A stretch of 34,672 nt of DNA from Thermoleophilia bacterium (GTDB lineage: Bacteria > Actinomycetota > Thermoleophilia > RBG-16-64-13), in assembly GCA_016929985.1 (NCBI GenBank), contig JAFGIH010000542.1:1-34672 (forward strand). The letters run 5' to 3'. The notes beneath the pieces were generated by a model. It did not search any database. It was not told the origin of the DNA and worked only from the letters and a program-made list of their open reading frames with translations. This document shows positions 8,416 through 15,487 of the stretch, in pieces (position 1 is the stretch's first letter; each line of letters opens with the position of its first letter). A program made the translations under genes and the position numbers.

Positions 8416-10386
8416 CTACCACCAGAAGAACGATCCCCAGAACGTCGGGTACCGAGTGTACGTGGTCGAGGCGATGGTCACCTTGGCCGAAGACTCCCCG
8501 ATCACCGCGCCTGTCTTGCTGTACGCCACCGCCTTCACCGTGTGTGTACTACCCGGTGTGAGAAGGCTGGTCATCCACTGGTATGAGTAGGGTGCGAGAC
8601 TGTCGGAGGCCACTGACGTCCCGTTGACGTAGAAGCCTACCTTGCCGACGGCAACCGATGAGTCAACGGTGGCTTTGACCGTCACCGCACCTCTCTCGAC
8701 GGTAGTGCTGTCGATGGGGTTCGCGATGGTCACGACACACGTCGTGTCGGCAGACTCGGCCGGCGGGTTCGTGCTTGGAAGCGTTGCAGGGGTAGTGCTC
8801 GTGCTGCTCGCGGTCGAGGCGATGGTCACCTTGGCCGAAGATTCCCCGATCACCGCTCCGGTCCTACTGTACGCGATCACTCTGAGAGTGTGCACGCTCT
8901 CAGATACCAGTCTGCTGGTCAGCCATGAATAGGAGTAGGGTGCCGAACGATCGTTGTAGACCCGCTTGCCGTCCACGTAGAAGAGCACCTTGCCAATACT
9001 GGTGGATGAATCGACCTCAGCGCTCACGGTCACAGTTCCCTTGGCGACCGTGCTGCCGTCGGTAGGGCTGGTGATGACCACCGGAGACAAGGCACGGGGC
9101 GCTGCGGTGGTGGTCGTGGTGGGCTGCTGAGTCGTCGTAGTAGACGAACTGGTGGTTGTGGTCGGGGGTACGGTGGTGGTCGTCGTGCTCGTCGTGGTGG
9201 TGGAACTGGTGGTCGTGGTCGGCGGCAGTGTGGTAGTGGTCGGGGCCTCCGTCGTTGTGGTCGGGGCCTCCGTCGTGCTGGTCGTGGAGGATGTCGTAGT
9301 GGTAGGAGCCGGCGTCGAACCCAGGGTGACATTCTCGAATGTCGCACCGTCTATGGTGCCCAAAGTGGTACCGGCGTAATTGCCATTCCTGAAAGTCACT
9401 TCCGTGGGGAGTCTGTATTCCCAACTTGTGAGGGCTGATCCCCCAGACGCGTTGAAGCCATCGACCAGCACGTTGGAGCCACCATAGAAGAGGAAACACG
9501 ACCCGCTCTTACCTACGACGGTGGCGTTGTTGAAGGTCAGCCCGGAGAAGCCGGGGCAGATGACCATGCTCTTGTAGCCAGAGGTGGCATCAAGAGTGAG
9601 GTTGTTGAAGGTCAGCGAGTCCGATGACTCATTGTCGGTATAGAACTGCAGACAGTACTTGGCTCCGCCGGTGAAGGTACAGTCGGTGAAAGTGAGCGAG
9701 TGGTTGCCGCGCTCTACATACACCGTGTGGTTGGTGTCTATATTGGCAGCGTTGAGATTGAGGTTTCTGAAGGTGGAGTCCTGCGTATTGGCTAGGAAAA
9801 GAGCGCACCGGACTCCCGTCGCTGTGATGCTCTCCATGAGCCAACCGCTGCCGGTATTGCCGCTTCCTGTCTTGATGCCGGTCCGGACGTTCTGTAGAAC
9901 TAGGTTCTGAAGAGAGCAGCCCGTCGCTCCACTCATGAACAACCCGCTCACGTTGTCGGTCGGGGCACTCGTCCTTAGCGTCAAGCCGGAGATCTTCACG
10001 TTGGACTTATCGATGCCATAGAGCATGTACGTATCGGACGGCTGAGCAGCCATTTCAAGGACCGTCTGTCCTGGACTGCCTACCAGGCCGATGTCGCTCG
10101 CCAGATAGAGTGTCTTTCCGATCTTATACGTGCCGGCTGGAAGAACCACATCTCCTCCGGATGCAGCAGCGGCGTCAATTGCCCGCTGAATGGCAGCGGC
10201 GTCATCGGTGGCCCCGTCGCCCTTGGCCCCGTAGTCGACCACATTGAAGGTCGAGGCGCCCGCGAGCGCGTATGCGCCCATCGTAAGAACAACGAGCAAG
10301 AGAACGGCGGAGAAGACTCCCAGGAGCTTGTAGACTTTTGCGCGGCATGTAGGGTTGACAGAGGACGTGGTGGCCAGTCGTTTCAT
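8416..10386 (-). CDS. Secreted right-handed beta-helix (pectate-lyase-3-like) protein with two Ig-like repeats
   Basis: The start is ATG 10386, which has GGAGG 6 nt upstream; longer frames would run into the riboswitch. The 656-residue product has a basic N-terminus and one hydrophobic segment (LLGVFSAVLLLVVLTMGAYALAG, about residues 21-43), a signal peptide or anchor. A pectate-lyase-3-type start follows (FNVVDYGAKGDGATDDAAAI, LPAGTYKI) with beta-helix rungs such as VKISGLTLRTS and HSLTFTDCTFTGG. A Thr/Ser/Pro linker spans about 357-430. Two similar Ig-like modules (about 432-535 and 550-645) share APYSY.W.TS and the ending SKTGAVIGESSAKVTIAS or close to it. The protein ends in the aromatic tail TRYPTFWGSFFWW. 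It could be a polysaccharide lyase or hydrolase or a structural matrix protein; I cannot assign catalytic residues. Expression is probably controlled by the c-di-GMP riboswitch upstream. Confidence 0.88.
   Translation of the reverse strand: MKRLATTSSVNPTCRAKVYKLLGVFSAVLLLVVLTMGAYALAGASTFNVVDYGAKGDGATDDAAAIQRAIDAAAASGGDVVLPAGTYKIGKTLYLASDIGLVGSPGQTVLEMAAQPSDTYMLYGIDKSNVKISGLTLRTSAPTDNVSGLFMSGATGCSLQNLVLQNVRTGIKTGSGNTGSGWLMESITATGVRCALFLANTQDSTFRNLNLNAANIDTNHTVYVERGNHSLTFTDCTFTGGAKYCLQFYTDNESSDSLTFNNLTLDATSGYKSMVICPGFSGLTFNNATVVGKSGSCFLFYGGSNVLVDGFNASGGSALTSWEYRLPTEVTFRNGNYAGTTLGTIDGATFENVTLGSTPAPTTTTSSTTSTTEAPTTTTEAPTTTTLPPTTTTSSTTTTSTTTTTVPPTTTTSSSTTTTQQPTTTTTAAPRALSPVVITSPTDGSTVAKGTVTVSAEVDSSTSIGKVLFYVDGKRVYNDRSAPYSYSWLTSRLVSESVHTLRVIAYSRTGAVIGESSAKVTIASTASSTSTTPATLPSTNPPAESADTTCVVTIANPIDSTTVERGAVTVKATVDSSVAVGKVGFYVNGTSVASDSLAPYSYQWMTSLLTPGSTHTVKAVAYSKTGAVIGESSAKVTIASTTYTRYPTFWGSFFWW
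8464..8841 (-). repeat. Tandem Ig-like module repeat (ends of two copies)
   Basis: Thirty identical bases occur at 8464-8493 and again at 8812-8841, an offset of 348 bp (116 codons). Near-identity continues into the following codons. Both copies encode the C-terminal edge of an Ig-like module (GAVIGESSAKVTIAS), indicating a recent duplication or gene conversion within the beta-helix gene. Confidence 0.85.
9095..9315 (-). repeat. Low-complexity Thr-rich linker tract
   Basis: This stretch codes for runs of Thr interrupted by Ser, Pro and Ala (TTTTEAP, TTTTLPP, TTTTVPP types), mostly from repeated ACC and ACG codons. It separates the beta-helix from the Ig-like modules and resembles O-glycosylatable wall-spanning linkers. 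Its internal repetition makes it prone to length variation and to assembly error. Confidence 0.85.
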
Positions 10387-10440
10387 GTGAACCTCCAGAA
10401 ACGTGGCCTGATACGAATAGAGACTGCATCCCGAGGGTCG

Positions 10441-10533
10441 CGCCATGAGACCTCGGCAGCCCGGCAGACTCCTGCGGAGTCCCGCGGCTTTGCGCCCCCA
10501 TCTCACGATGGGTTTGCCCTTTCGTTTCAGGCG
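10441..10533 (-). ncRNA. c-di-GMP-I (GEMM) riboswitch aptamer
   Basis: Read on the minus strand, the leader of the beta-helix gene carries the GEMM-I core in order. AAAGGGCAAACCC is followed by a hairpin CCCATC-GTGA-GATGGG capped by a GNRA tetraloop. Then come GCGCAAAGCC, a second arm closed by GACTCC/GGAGTC, and GCCGGGCTGCCGA. A possible closing stem pairs CGCCTGA (10533-10527) with TCATGGCG (10448-10441), with one bulge. These are the defining conserved segments of the c-di-GMP-I class (Rfam RF01051), recalled from knowledge of the family. About 54 nt separate it from the ATG at 10386. A downstream pairing of CCGAGG with CCTCGG (within 10432-10456) could form the expression platform by competing with the aptamer's 3' side. 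c-di-GMP is the more likely ligand than cGAMP, as the 5' GGGCAAACC segment matches the Vibrio Vc2 type. Confidence 0.9.
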
Positions 10534-10548
10534 ATGTGTTGCACTGTA

Positions 10549-10576
10549 ACGATATTTTCATCGGCAGGGAGTTCAG
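10549..10576 (-). promoter_or_regulatory. Candidate promoter for the riboswitch and beta-helix transcript
   Basis: On the minus strand, CTGAAC (10576-10571) and TATCGT (10554-10549) are spaced 16 nt apart, placing a start site just before the aptamer's first stem. Both hexamers are weak matches to sigma-70 consensus, so the position relative to the riboswitch is the main support. Confidence 0.25.
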
Positions 10577-10636
10577 ACGGCTTGAGCCTTTCGCGCATCG
10601 GGCTCGGCCGGACATCTGATAACATCAGCGCGAGTG

Positions 10637-10676
10637 TTCCGGCTGAAATGCCTGGTCCAAGACCTTCACGCCGGAA
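10637..10676 (+). promoter_or_regulatory. Compound inverted repeat in the leader of the second kinase gene
   Basis: TTCCGGCTGAA pairs with TTCACGCCGGAA through 11 base pairs with one bulged base, and the interior holds a small GGTC-CAA-GACC hairpin. It ends 20 nt before the earliest start codon of the downstream kinase gene. It could be an RNA leader structure or a protein operator; I do not recognise a known riboswitch class. The remainder of the 10534-10696 gap shows no gene. Confidence 0.4.
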
Positions 10677-10696
10677 CTGGCTGTCGACCCGGGTAG

Positions 10697-12337
10697 ATGG
10701 GCGGCGGTGAGATGGGTGAGTCCGTTCTCGTAGGAGACGCCTGCCAGATGGATAGCGCTCCCCCAAGCGGTCAGTCGACAGATCTTGATCTCTCGAGAAT
10801 GGTTGGCGTCCTGCGGGAACGCAAATGGATTCTCACAGGCTTGGCGATCCTCGCTGTCCTCGTATCTCTGCTCATATCGATGCTGAGCACTCCTCAGTAT
10901 CAGGCAACGGCCAAGGTCCTCCAGGAGAACGCGACGCTCGCGGAGGCTTTGTTCGGGGCGACGGTGTTCCAGATCACCAATCGGGAGCGGGCGCTGATGA
11001 CCGCGGCGGATCTGGTCGAATTGGATCAGGTCGCAAGACTCGTACGTGCCGACCTTCGGAGTGTTCGATCTATCGCGTCACTCAAGCGCATGGTGGAGGT
11101 GACCACCGAGAAGGCTGCCGATATCATCAACATCACCGCGACAGGTCCAGATGCTGCGGAGACCGCTGACGTAGCGAACTCATTCGCTCGACAGTTCGTC
11201 GCGTTCCGACAGGAGACCGATCGCCAGATCCTCCAGAAGGCCCGCACACAGATCGAAGCCCAATTGGCTGCGATGACGCCGGAAGACCAAGCTTCCACCC
11301 GGGGTCTCACACTCAGCCAAAAGGCCGAAGAACTGTCCGTCCTCGAGTCTATGCAGACTGGTGGTTTTGCGTTGGCCCAGGACGCGACTGTTCCGTCCAG
11401 CCCATTCTCCCCGAGCACCTACCTCAATGCCGCCATCGCCTTGATCATTGGTATTCTGGCCGGACTGGTTCTCATCCTGCTGCTCCACGTACTCGATCGT
11501 CGTATCAAGGACGAAGAAACTGTCGAGAGGGAGTTTGGTGCACCCGTCATCGCTAGTGTGCCCAGAGTGGGCCGCCGATGGAACACGGCGAGGGGCAAGC
11601 GCTCCAGGACGGCAGTGGGCTTCTCCGGTCCGGGTCTGCCGGTTCTCGAGGCCTTCCGCACTCTGCGCTCGAATCTGAAATTCTTCGAGATCGAGCATGA
11701 GCTGAACACACTCTTGGTGACCAGCTCTTTGCCCGGTGAGGGGAAAACGAACAGTGCGATCAATCTGGCATTGAGCCTGTCGCTGTCCGGTTCGCGAGTG
11801 ATCCTTCTGGATGCTGATTTGCGCCGACCAATGATCGGCCAGTACCTGGAGCTGAGGAGCTCGCCAGGCCTCACCAATGTGCTGGCCGGCAGTGAGTGGA
11901 TCTCCGACGTTGTACAGACGGTCGACACCAGCAAGCTCGTCACGGCCCACGGGGACGATCCGCGATCGAACACCGTCGGTCCGATCGCCAAGAAGAACCT
12001 GCTCTGTGTTGCCAGTGGTCCCGTGCCTCCGAATCCATCCGAGCTGTTGAGTTCGCCTCGGACGAACGACGTGATCGCGCAACTAGCCAAGCTTTGCGAC
12101 TATCTAGTCATTGACGGACCACCATTGCTCCTTGTCTCCGACGCCTTGGAGCTGGCCGGCAAGGTCGGTGGCGTCATTGTGGTCGCGCGCCTGTATTCGA
12201 CCAAGCTGGAGGATGCCAAGGCCGCTCGAGAAAGCCTGAGCAGGGTTGGCATCACCCCTCTCGGCGTGGTCGTCACGGACGCCAGAAAGGCACGCAAGTA
12301 CTACCGGGAGTACGGAGGCTATTACGCGGGCCAGTAG
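10697..12337 (+). CDS. Wzz-domain tyrosine autokinase (BY-kinase) for polysaccharide biosynthesis
   Basis: The 546-residue product has an N-terminal Wzz domain (LDLSRMVGVLRERKWILTG), membrane helices near LTGLAILAVLVSLLISM and LNAAIALIIGILAGLVLILLL, and a cytoplasmic BY-kinase domain. Walker A is canonical (PGEGKTN, Lys350), Walker A' is VILLDADLRRP, Walker B is YLVIDGPPLLL. The C-terminus bears a tyrosine cluster (RKYYREYGGYYAGQ) typical of the autophosphorylation tail. Such proteins control chain length and export by cycling phosphorylation. Possible starts are ATG 10697, ATG 10712 and ATG 10748; the last has a GGAG 12 nt upstream, and none is decisive. It is divergent from the riboswitch gene and 84 bp upstream of the polymerase or ligase gene, so these two probably form a unit. 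It is clearly the functional counterpart of the altered paralogue at 6626-8224. Confidence 0.93.
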   Translation: MGGGEMGESVLVGDACQMDSAPPSGQSTDLDLSRMVGVLRERKWILTGLAILAVLVSLLISMLSTPQYQATAKVLQENATLAEALFGATVFQITNRERALMTAADLVELDQVARLVRADLRSVRSIASLKRMVEVTTEKAADIINITATGPDAAETADVANSFARQFVAFRQETDRQILQKARTQIEAQLAAMTPEDQASTRGLTLSQKAEELSVLESMQTGGFALAQDATVPSSPFSPSTYLNAAIALIIGILAGLVLILLLHVLDRRIKDEETVEREFGAPVIASVPRVGRRWNTARGKRSRTAVGFSGPGLPVLEAFRTLRSNLKFFEIEHELNTLLVTSSLPGEGKTNSAINLALSLSLSGSRVILLDADLRRPMIGQYLELRSSPGLTNVLAGSEWISDVVQTVDTSKLVTAHGDDPRSNTVGPIAKKNLLCVASGPVPPNPSELLSSPRTNDVIAQLAKLCDYLVIDGPPLLLVSDALELAGKVGGVIVVARLYSTKLEDAKAARESLSRVGITPLGVVVTDARKARKYYREYGGYYAGQ

Positions 12338-12344
12338 CCACACC

Positions 12345-12367
12345 GGAGACCTATCATGGTGGTCTCT
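12345..12367 (+). terminator. Weak hairpin after the kinase gene
   Basis: GGAGACC pairs with GGTCTCT across a 9-nt loop, 8 nt past the kinase stop. It has no T-tract, so it may be a weak terminator, an attenuator or an mRNA 3' structure before the polymerase gene. Confidence 0.3.
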
Positions 12368-12421
12368 GTCGAGGGTATCCCACTAGAGCCAGGACCGCGA
12401 CCGACTGACTGAGAACGGCTA

Positions 12422-13675
12422 ATGCGGAAGCTAAGCTTCTATCTGTTATGGATATTCGTCTTCTCCATCCCATGGCAGGATGCCGTGTCGATAGCCGGTG
12501 GGACCGCGCTGACCAGGATAATAGGGGTGGTTGCCTTTGCCGTCGCGTTCGCGGCCTGTCTCATAGAGAGGAAGATGAAGAGACCCCCGTTCTTCGTCTA
12601 TGTGTTCTTCGCATTCGTCGTGTGGCAACTGCTCACGTACTTCTGGAGCGTCGGACCGTCGACCACCCTTGGGAGCACGTTGACCCTCGTGCAGGTCTTC
12701 GTCATGATCTGGCTTATCACCGAGCTCTGTACGGCCGAAAAGGAGCGGATATGGCTGCTGGAGGCCTTCGTCCTGGGGTGTCTTGTCGTCTGCTTCCTGT
12801 TGGTGAGTGCATACGCACGAGGCGAAGCGGCCGACACATACCGGTATTCGACGGCCAACCTTAGTCTCAACGACTCCGCGCAGTTCATCGCGGCTGGGAT
12901 CGCCATGGCTTTCATAGTCATTGCATCGGGCCGGAAGGCCCAAATCCGTCGGCATGCGATTTTGATGTGGGTCAATACCGCCTACATCCTGATTGCGCTG
13001 TTCTCCGTCGTTCTCACCGCATCACGGAGCGGTTTCATAGCTACCTGCATCGCGCTTGTTGGGGCGGTGTTCGCACTCCGGCAGGTGAGGCTCGCACAAA
13101 GGCTGGCTTGGGTCGTTGTGATCATGGGTGTCTTTGCCGGTGTCTTCTTTGGCCTTTCGTCGAGTGAGGCTCTTCAGGCCAATACCCAGAGGATCACGTT
13201 CTCGGCCGATACAGCATCTCTGGAGACGCTCACGGGTAGGACGGAGATATGGTCGACGGGAGGGGATCTCTTCCGGGAGCACCCGATCGGAGGCATGGGC
13301 GCCGGGACCTTCGTCGAAGCTGCTCGCGAGAGACTCGGCGAGTCTCGGGCCGCTCACAACGTCTTCGTCGAGACTGCCGTCGAAACGGGCATCGTCGGTG
13401 TCTTGCTCCTAGTGACCGTTCTAATGTCGGCTCTTGTGCCCGTTCTGATCTCGAGAAACGAGAGCACTCCTCTCTATGTGATCCTGTTTCTCGTGTTGTT
13501 CGCAATCGCGCAGGTGGCCAACGTGGCTGGTGGCAAAGCCTTCTGGTGCTCGATGGCTATTCTGTCGTTGAGTGCTGTGCTTCGCAAGCGCGAAGCCATC
13601 CGCCTGGCCGCGGAAGGCGCCGGGCTATCTCAGCATACGATCGACGGTAGATACCCTCAGGAGGTGAGCCGCTAG
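12422..13675 (+). CDS. WzyC-family O-antigen polymerase / ligase
   Basis: This 417-residue integral membrane protein has around ten or more hydrophobic helices. The family-defining WzyC segment is present: LTGRTEIWSTGGDLFREHPIGGMGAG followed by SRAAHNVFVETAVETGIVGVLLL, with the Arg, the HP.GGMGAG turn and the HN...E.G motif expected of Wzy polymerases and WaaL-type ligases. It acts on lipid-linked glycan on the outer face of the membrane. Polymerase and ligase roles are not separable by sequence inspection. The ATG at 12422 has a weak ribosome site and follows the BY-kinase by 84 nt. Its last 51 nt overlap the end of the convergent asparagine-synthase-like gene. Confidence 0.88.
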   Translation: MRKLSFYLLWIFVFSIPWQDAVSIAGGTALTRIIGVVAFAVAFAACLIERKMKRPPFFVYVFFAFVVWQLLTYFWSVGPSTTLGSTLTLVQVFVMIWLITELCTAEKERIWLLEAFVLGCLVVCFLLVSAYARGEAADTYRYSTANLSLNDSAQFIAAGIAMAFIVIASGRKAQIRRHAILMWVNTAYILIALFSVVLTASRSGFIATCIALVGAVFALRQVRLAQRLAWVVVIMGVFAGVFFGLSSSEALQANTQRITFSADTASLETLTGRTEIWSTGGDLFREHPIGGMGAGTFVEAARERLGESRAAHNVFVETAVETGIVGVLLLVTVLMSALVPVLISRNESTPLYVILFLVLFAIAQVANVAGGKAFWCSMAILSLSAVLRKREAIRLAAEGAGLSQHTIDGRYPQEVSR

Positions 13676-15487
13676 GTCTGCCGCCGTACTGCAGGTGGCA
13701 AGACGTGGTTTGCCGGCCAGGGCGTCCGTAAGCCGCTGCCGGATGACGGCACGATCCCAGAAACCGCAGCGTAGGTCGTCCACGAGATCGAACAGAAACC
13801 TGCCGTCGTTCAGGAACTCGTACCACCACCAAGAGTAGCGCGGATACGGCACGCGCCCGCGTGTCAAATTGTGCAACCGCCAGCGGGTCCTCTCGTCGGT
13901 CCTCCGAAGCAAGCGCGATGCCTCCTGCACGAGAACCGGCGCGCTCGCGGGTACGAGAGCCGCCGCAACCGGGATTCGCAACAAGTCCTGGGCGTGCCGC
14001 TCAAGCATGCCTCGCATTACGCTTCTGTGATACTTGAGCGACCAGGGTATGCGGGCCACCAGTCTCACGAAGCGAACGTCTGCGTAGGGGATGGACACAT
14101 TGATGGCCACACGGCAACTCAACAACTGTCTCGAAGTGAACTGCACCTGCCGGCTCTCCACGAGGAAAGCCTCAAGTAGTTGGTTCTGGTCTTCTATTCC
14201 GCGGCGGACCAAACGGTCCAGGTCCCATTCGAGATCCGCGTTCATCTCCTCTTCGAGTGGCTGGATCTCCTCCCAGGCTGACCGCAGGAAGTACCAGGGT
14301 CTGGAGAGACTCGTCACTGCGAAGGCATCACGCAGTAGTGAGGTGTCCGGAGGTTCGATTACCGCAGCTGCGCCGCGGTAGCGCAGGAGTTCCCGCGCAA
14401 GAGATGGGATCTTGTTCAGTCCATGCTTCAGATCGTCGGGCCCTTGGTCTCCTCCCAGGATCTCGCCATAGGTGCCGGCCGTCGCGGTCTGAAGTCCCAT
14501 GTCCGCGAAGGCTCTTCCTGAGCAAAGCCATTCGGGACCGGTGACAGTCTCCACGCGGTCGAACCCAGCATCCAGCGCGCTCAGATCGTAGGCCTTCGCG
14601 GTGTCTGCAACGTGAGCCGAGACCCCGGAGGTCTCGCAGGCGCGCCTGACGATGGCGATCTCCCGGCTCTTGGGGTCGCCGTGGGACAAGCACGCGATCG
14701 CTTTCGGCCCGAACGTCTCCCTTAGGCCGGCCAACAGTACGCGCGAATCCCAGCCTCCCGACATCATCAGTCCGGTTGTCCAATGCGTATCGACATGATC
14801 GCGGAGCGCGTCTTGCAGTCCCTCCCAACACAGTTCGATCGCCTGGCCGGCCGAAGACACCCGGGAGTCATATCCTCCGGTCCAGAGATCGCTGGTTTCG
14901 TATGATTCCAAGCAGTCTTCATCGGATCGGTAGCGCAGTATCTGGCCTGGGAGTAGACGAGATATCCCGTCAAAAAAGGTGCGTCGCCCGAACATGTAGT
15001 TGCCTCGGCGAAGCCATTGAACGGTCCCTGTCATGTCGGGTCGGCACCCGGCATGTTCGAGGGTCTTGGCCAGCGGACGCAGGAGAGTGCTGAAGACCAG
15101 CCCTCCGTTGAGCCGCGAGTAGTACATGGGAAAAGAGCTGAGGTGGGAGACGCCTATATGCCATGTCCCAGAGACGTCGACGGCCGCCAAGTTGCCGCAG
15201 CATCGGTCGGTGAGCCTGAACTCGCCATCGCAGGTTGTGAAGAGCGCCGGCTGTCTCCCGGTTGCGCAATCGTCGGCCGCCGTGTAGAGCGACGCTTCTC
15301 CGTCGACTGCGAACCTTGTGCCGTCGACGGCCTCCAGCACCGCGCGGGATTGTCCGAATGCATGCCCGCCCAGCCTACCGCCTGCTGCCTCCACCGTGTC
15401 TATGCCGCCCCAGATGCGTAAGTACTCTTCTCTCAGGGGTTCCCAGAACGCCCCGACGACACCGGTGGTCCCGAAGATACCGGGCAC
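13625..15487 (-). CDS. Asparagine-synthase-like protein lacking the glutaminase Cys (copy 1)
   Basis: The 620-residue protein aligns by eye with glutamine-dependent asparagine synthases. The N-terminus reads M-PGIFG where family members have M-CGI.G, so the Cys1 nucleophile is replaced by Pro. A degenerate Ntn-type domain follows to about residue 200 (VFSTLLRPL, RRTFFDGISRLLPGQIL). The synthase domain carries the ATP-pyrophosphatase P-loop SGGWDS at 243-248. The ATP-dependent ligase half therefore looks intact while glutamine hydrolysis should be lost. In polysaccharide loci such proteins (WbpS-like) are thought to amidate uronic acids; here ammonia or another amine could be the donor. The start is GTG 15487, overlapping by one base the TAG stop of the upstream GT2 and following a G8 tract. 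It is the last gene of the minus-strand operon. Confidence 0.87.
   Translation of the reverse strand: MPGIFGTTGVVGAFWEPLREEYLRIWGGIDTVEAAGGRLGGHAFGQSRAVLEAVDGTRFAVDGEASLYTAADDCATGRQPALFTTCDGEFRLTDRCCGNLAAVDVSGTWHIGVSHLSSFPMYYSRLNGGLVFSTLLRPLAKTLEHAGCRPDMTGTVQWLRRGNYMFGRRTFFDGISRLLPGQILRYRSDEDCLESYETSDLWTGGYDSRVSSAGQAIELCWEGLQDALRDHVDTHWTTGLMMSGGWDSRVLLAGLRETFGPKAIACLSHGDPKSREIAIVRRACETSGVSAHVADTAKAYDLSALDAGFDRVETVTGPEWLCSGRAFADMGLQTATAGTYGEILGGDQGPDDLKHGLNKIPSLARELLRYRGAAAVIEPPDTSLLRDAFAVTSLSRPWYFLRSAWEEIQPLEEEMNADLEWDLDRLVRRGIEDQNQLLEAFLVESRQVQFTSRQLLSCRVAINVSIPYADVRFVRLVARIPWSLKYHRSVMRGMLERHAQDLLRIPVAAALVPASAPVLVQEASRLLRRTDERTRWRLHNLTRGRVPYPRYSWWWYEFLNDGRFLFDLVDDLRCGFWDRAVIRQRLTDALAGKPRLATCSTAADLAAHLLRVSTVDRMLR

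Noticed and set aside
9095..9315. Repetitive tract as a possible CRISPR array
   Set aside because: The repeats are short in-frame Thr codons without regular repeat-spacer units, and they form a linker in a clear gene.
11180..12082. A 300-residue minus-strand frame inside the active BY-kinase gene
   Set aside because: It is antisense to a gene with canonical motifs, and its composition is that of a shadow frame.
13535..13550. GGCAAAGCC near 13532 as a riboswitch core
   Set aside because: It is inside the WzyC coding region and lacks the other conserved segments.
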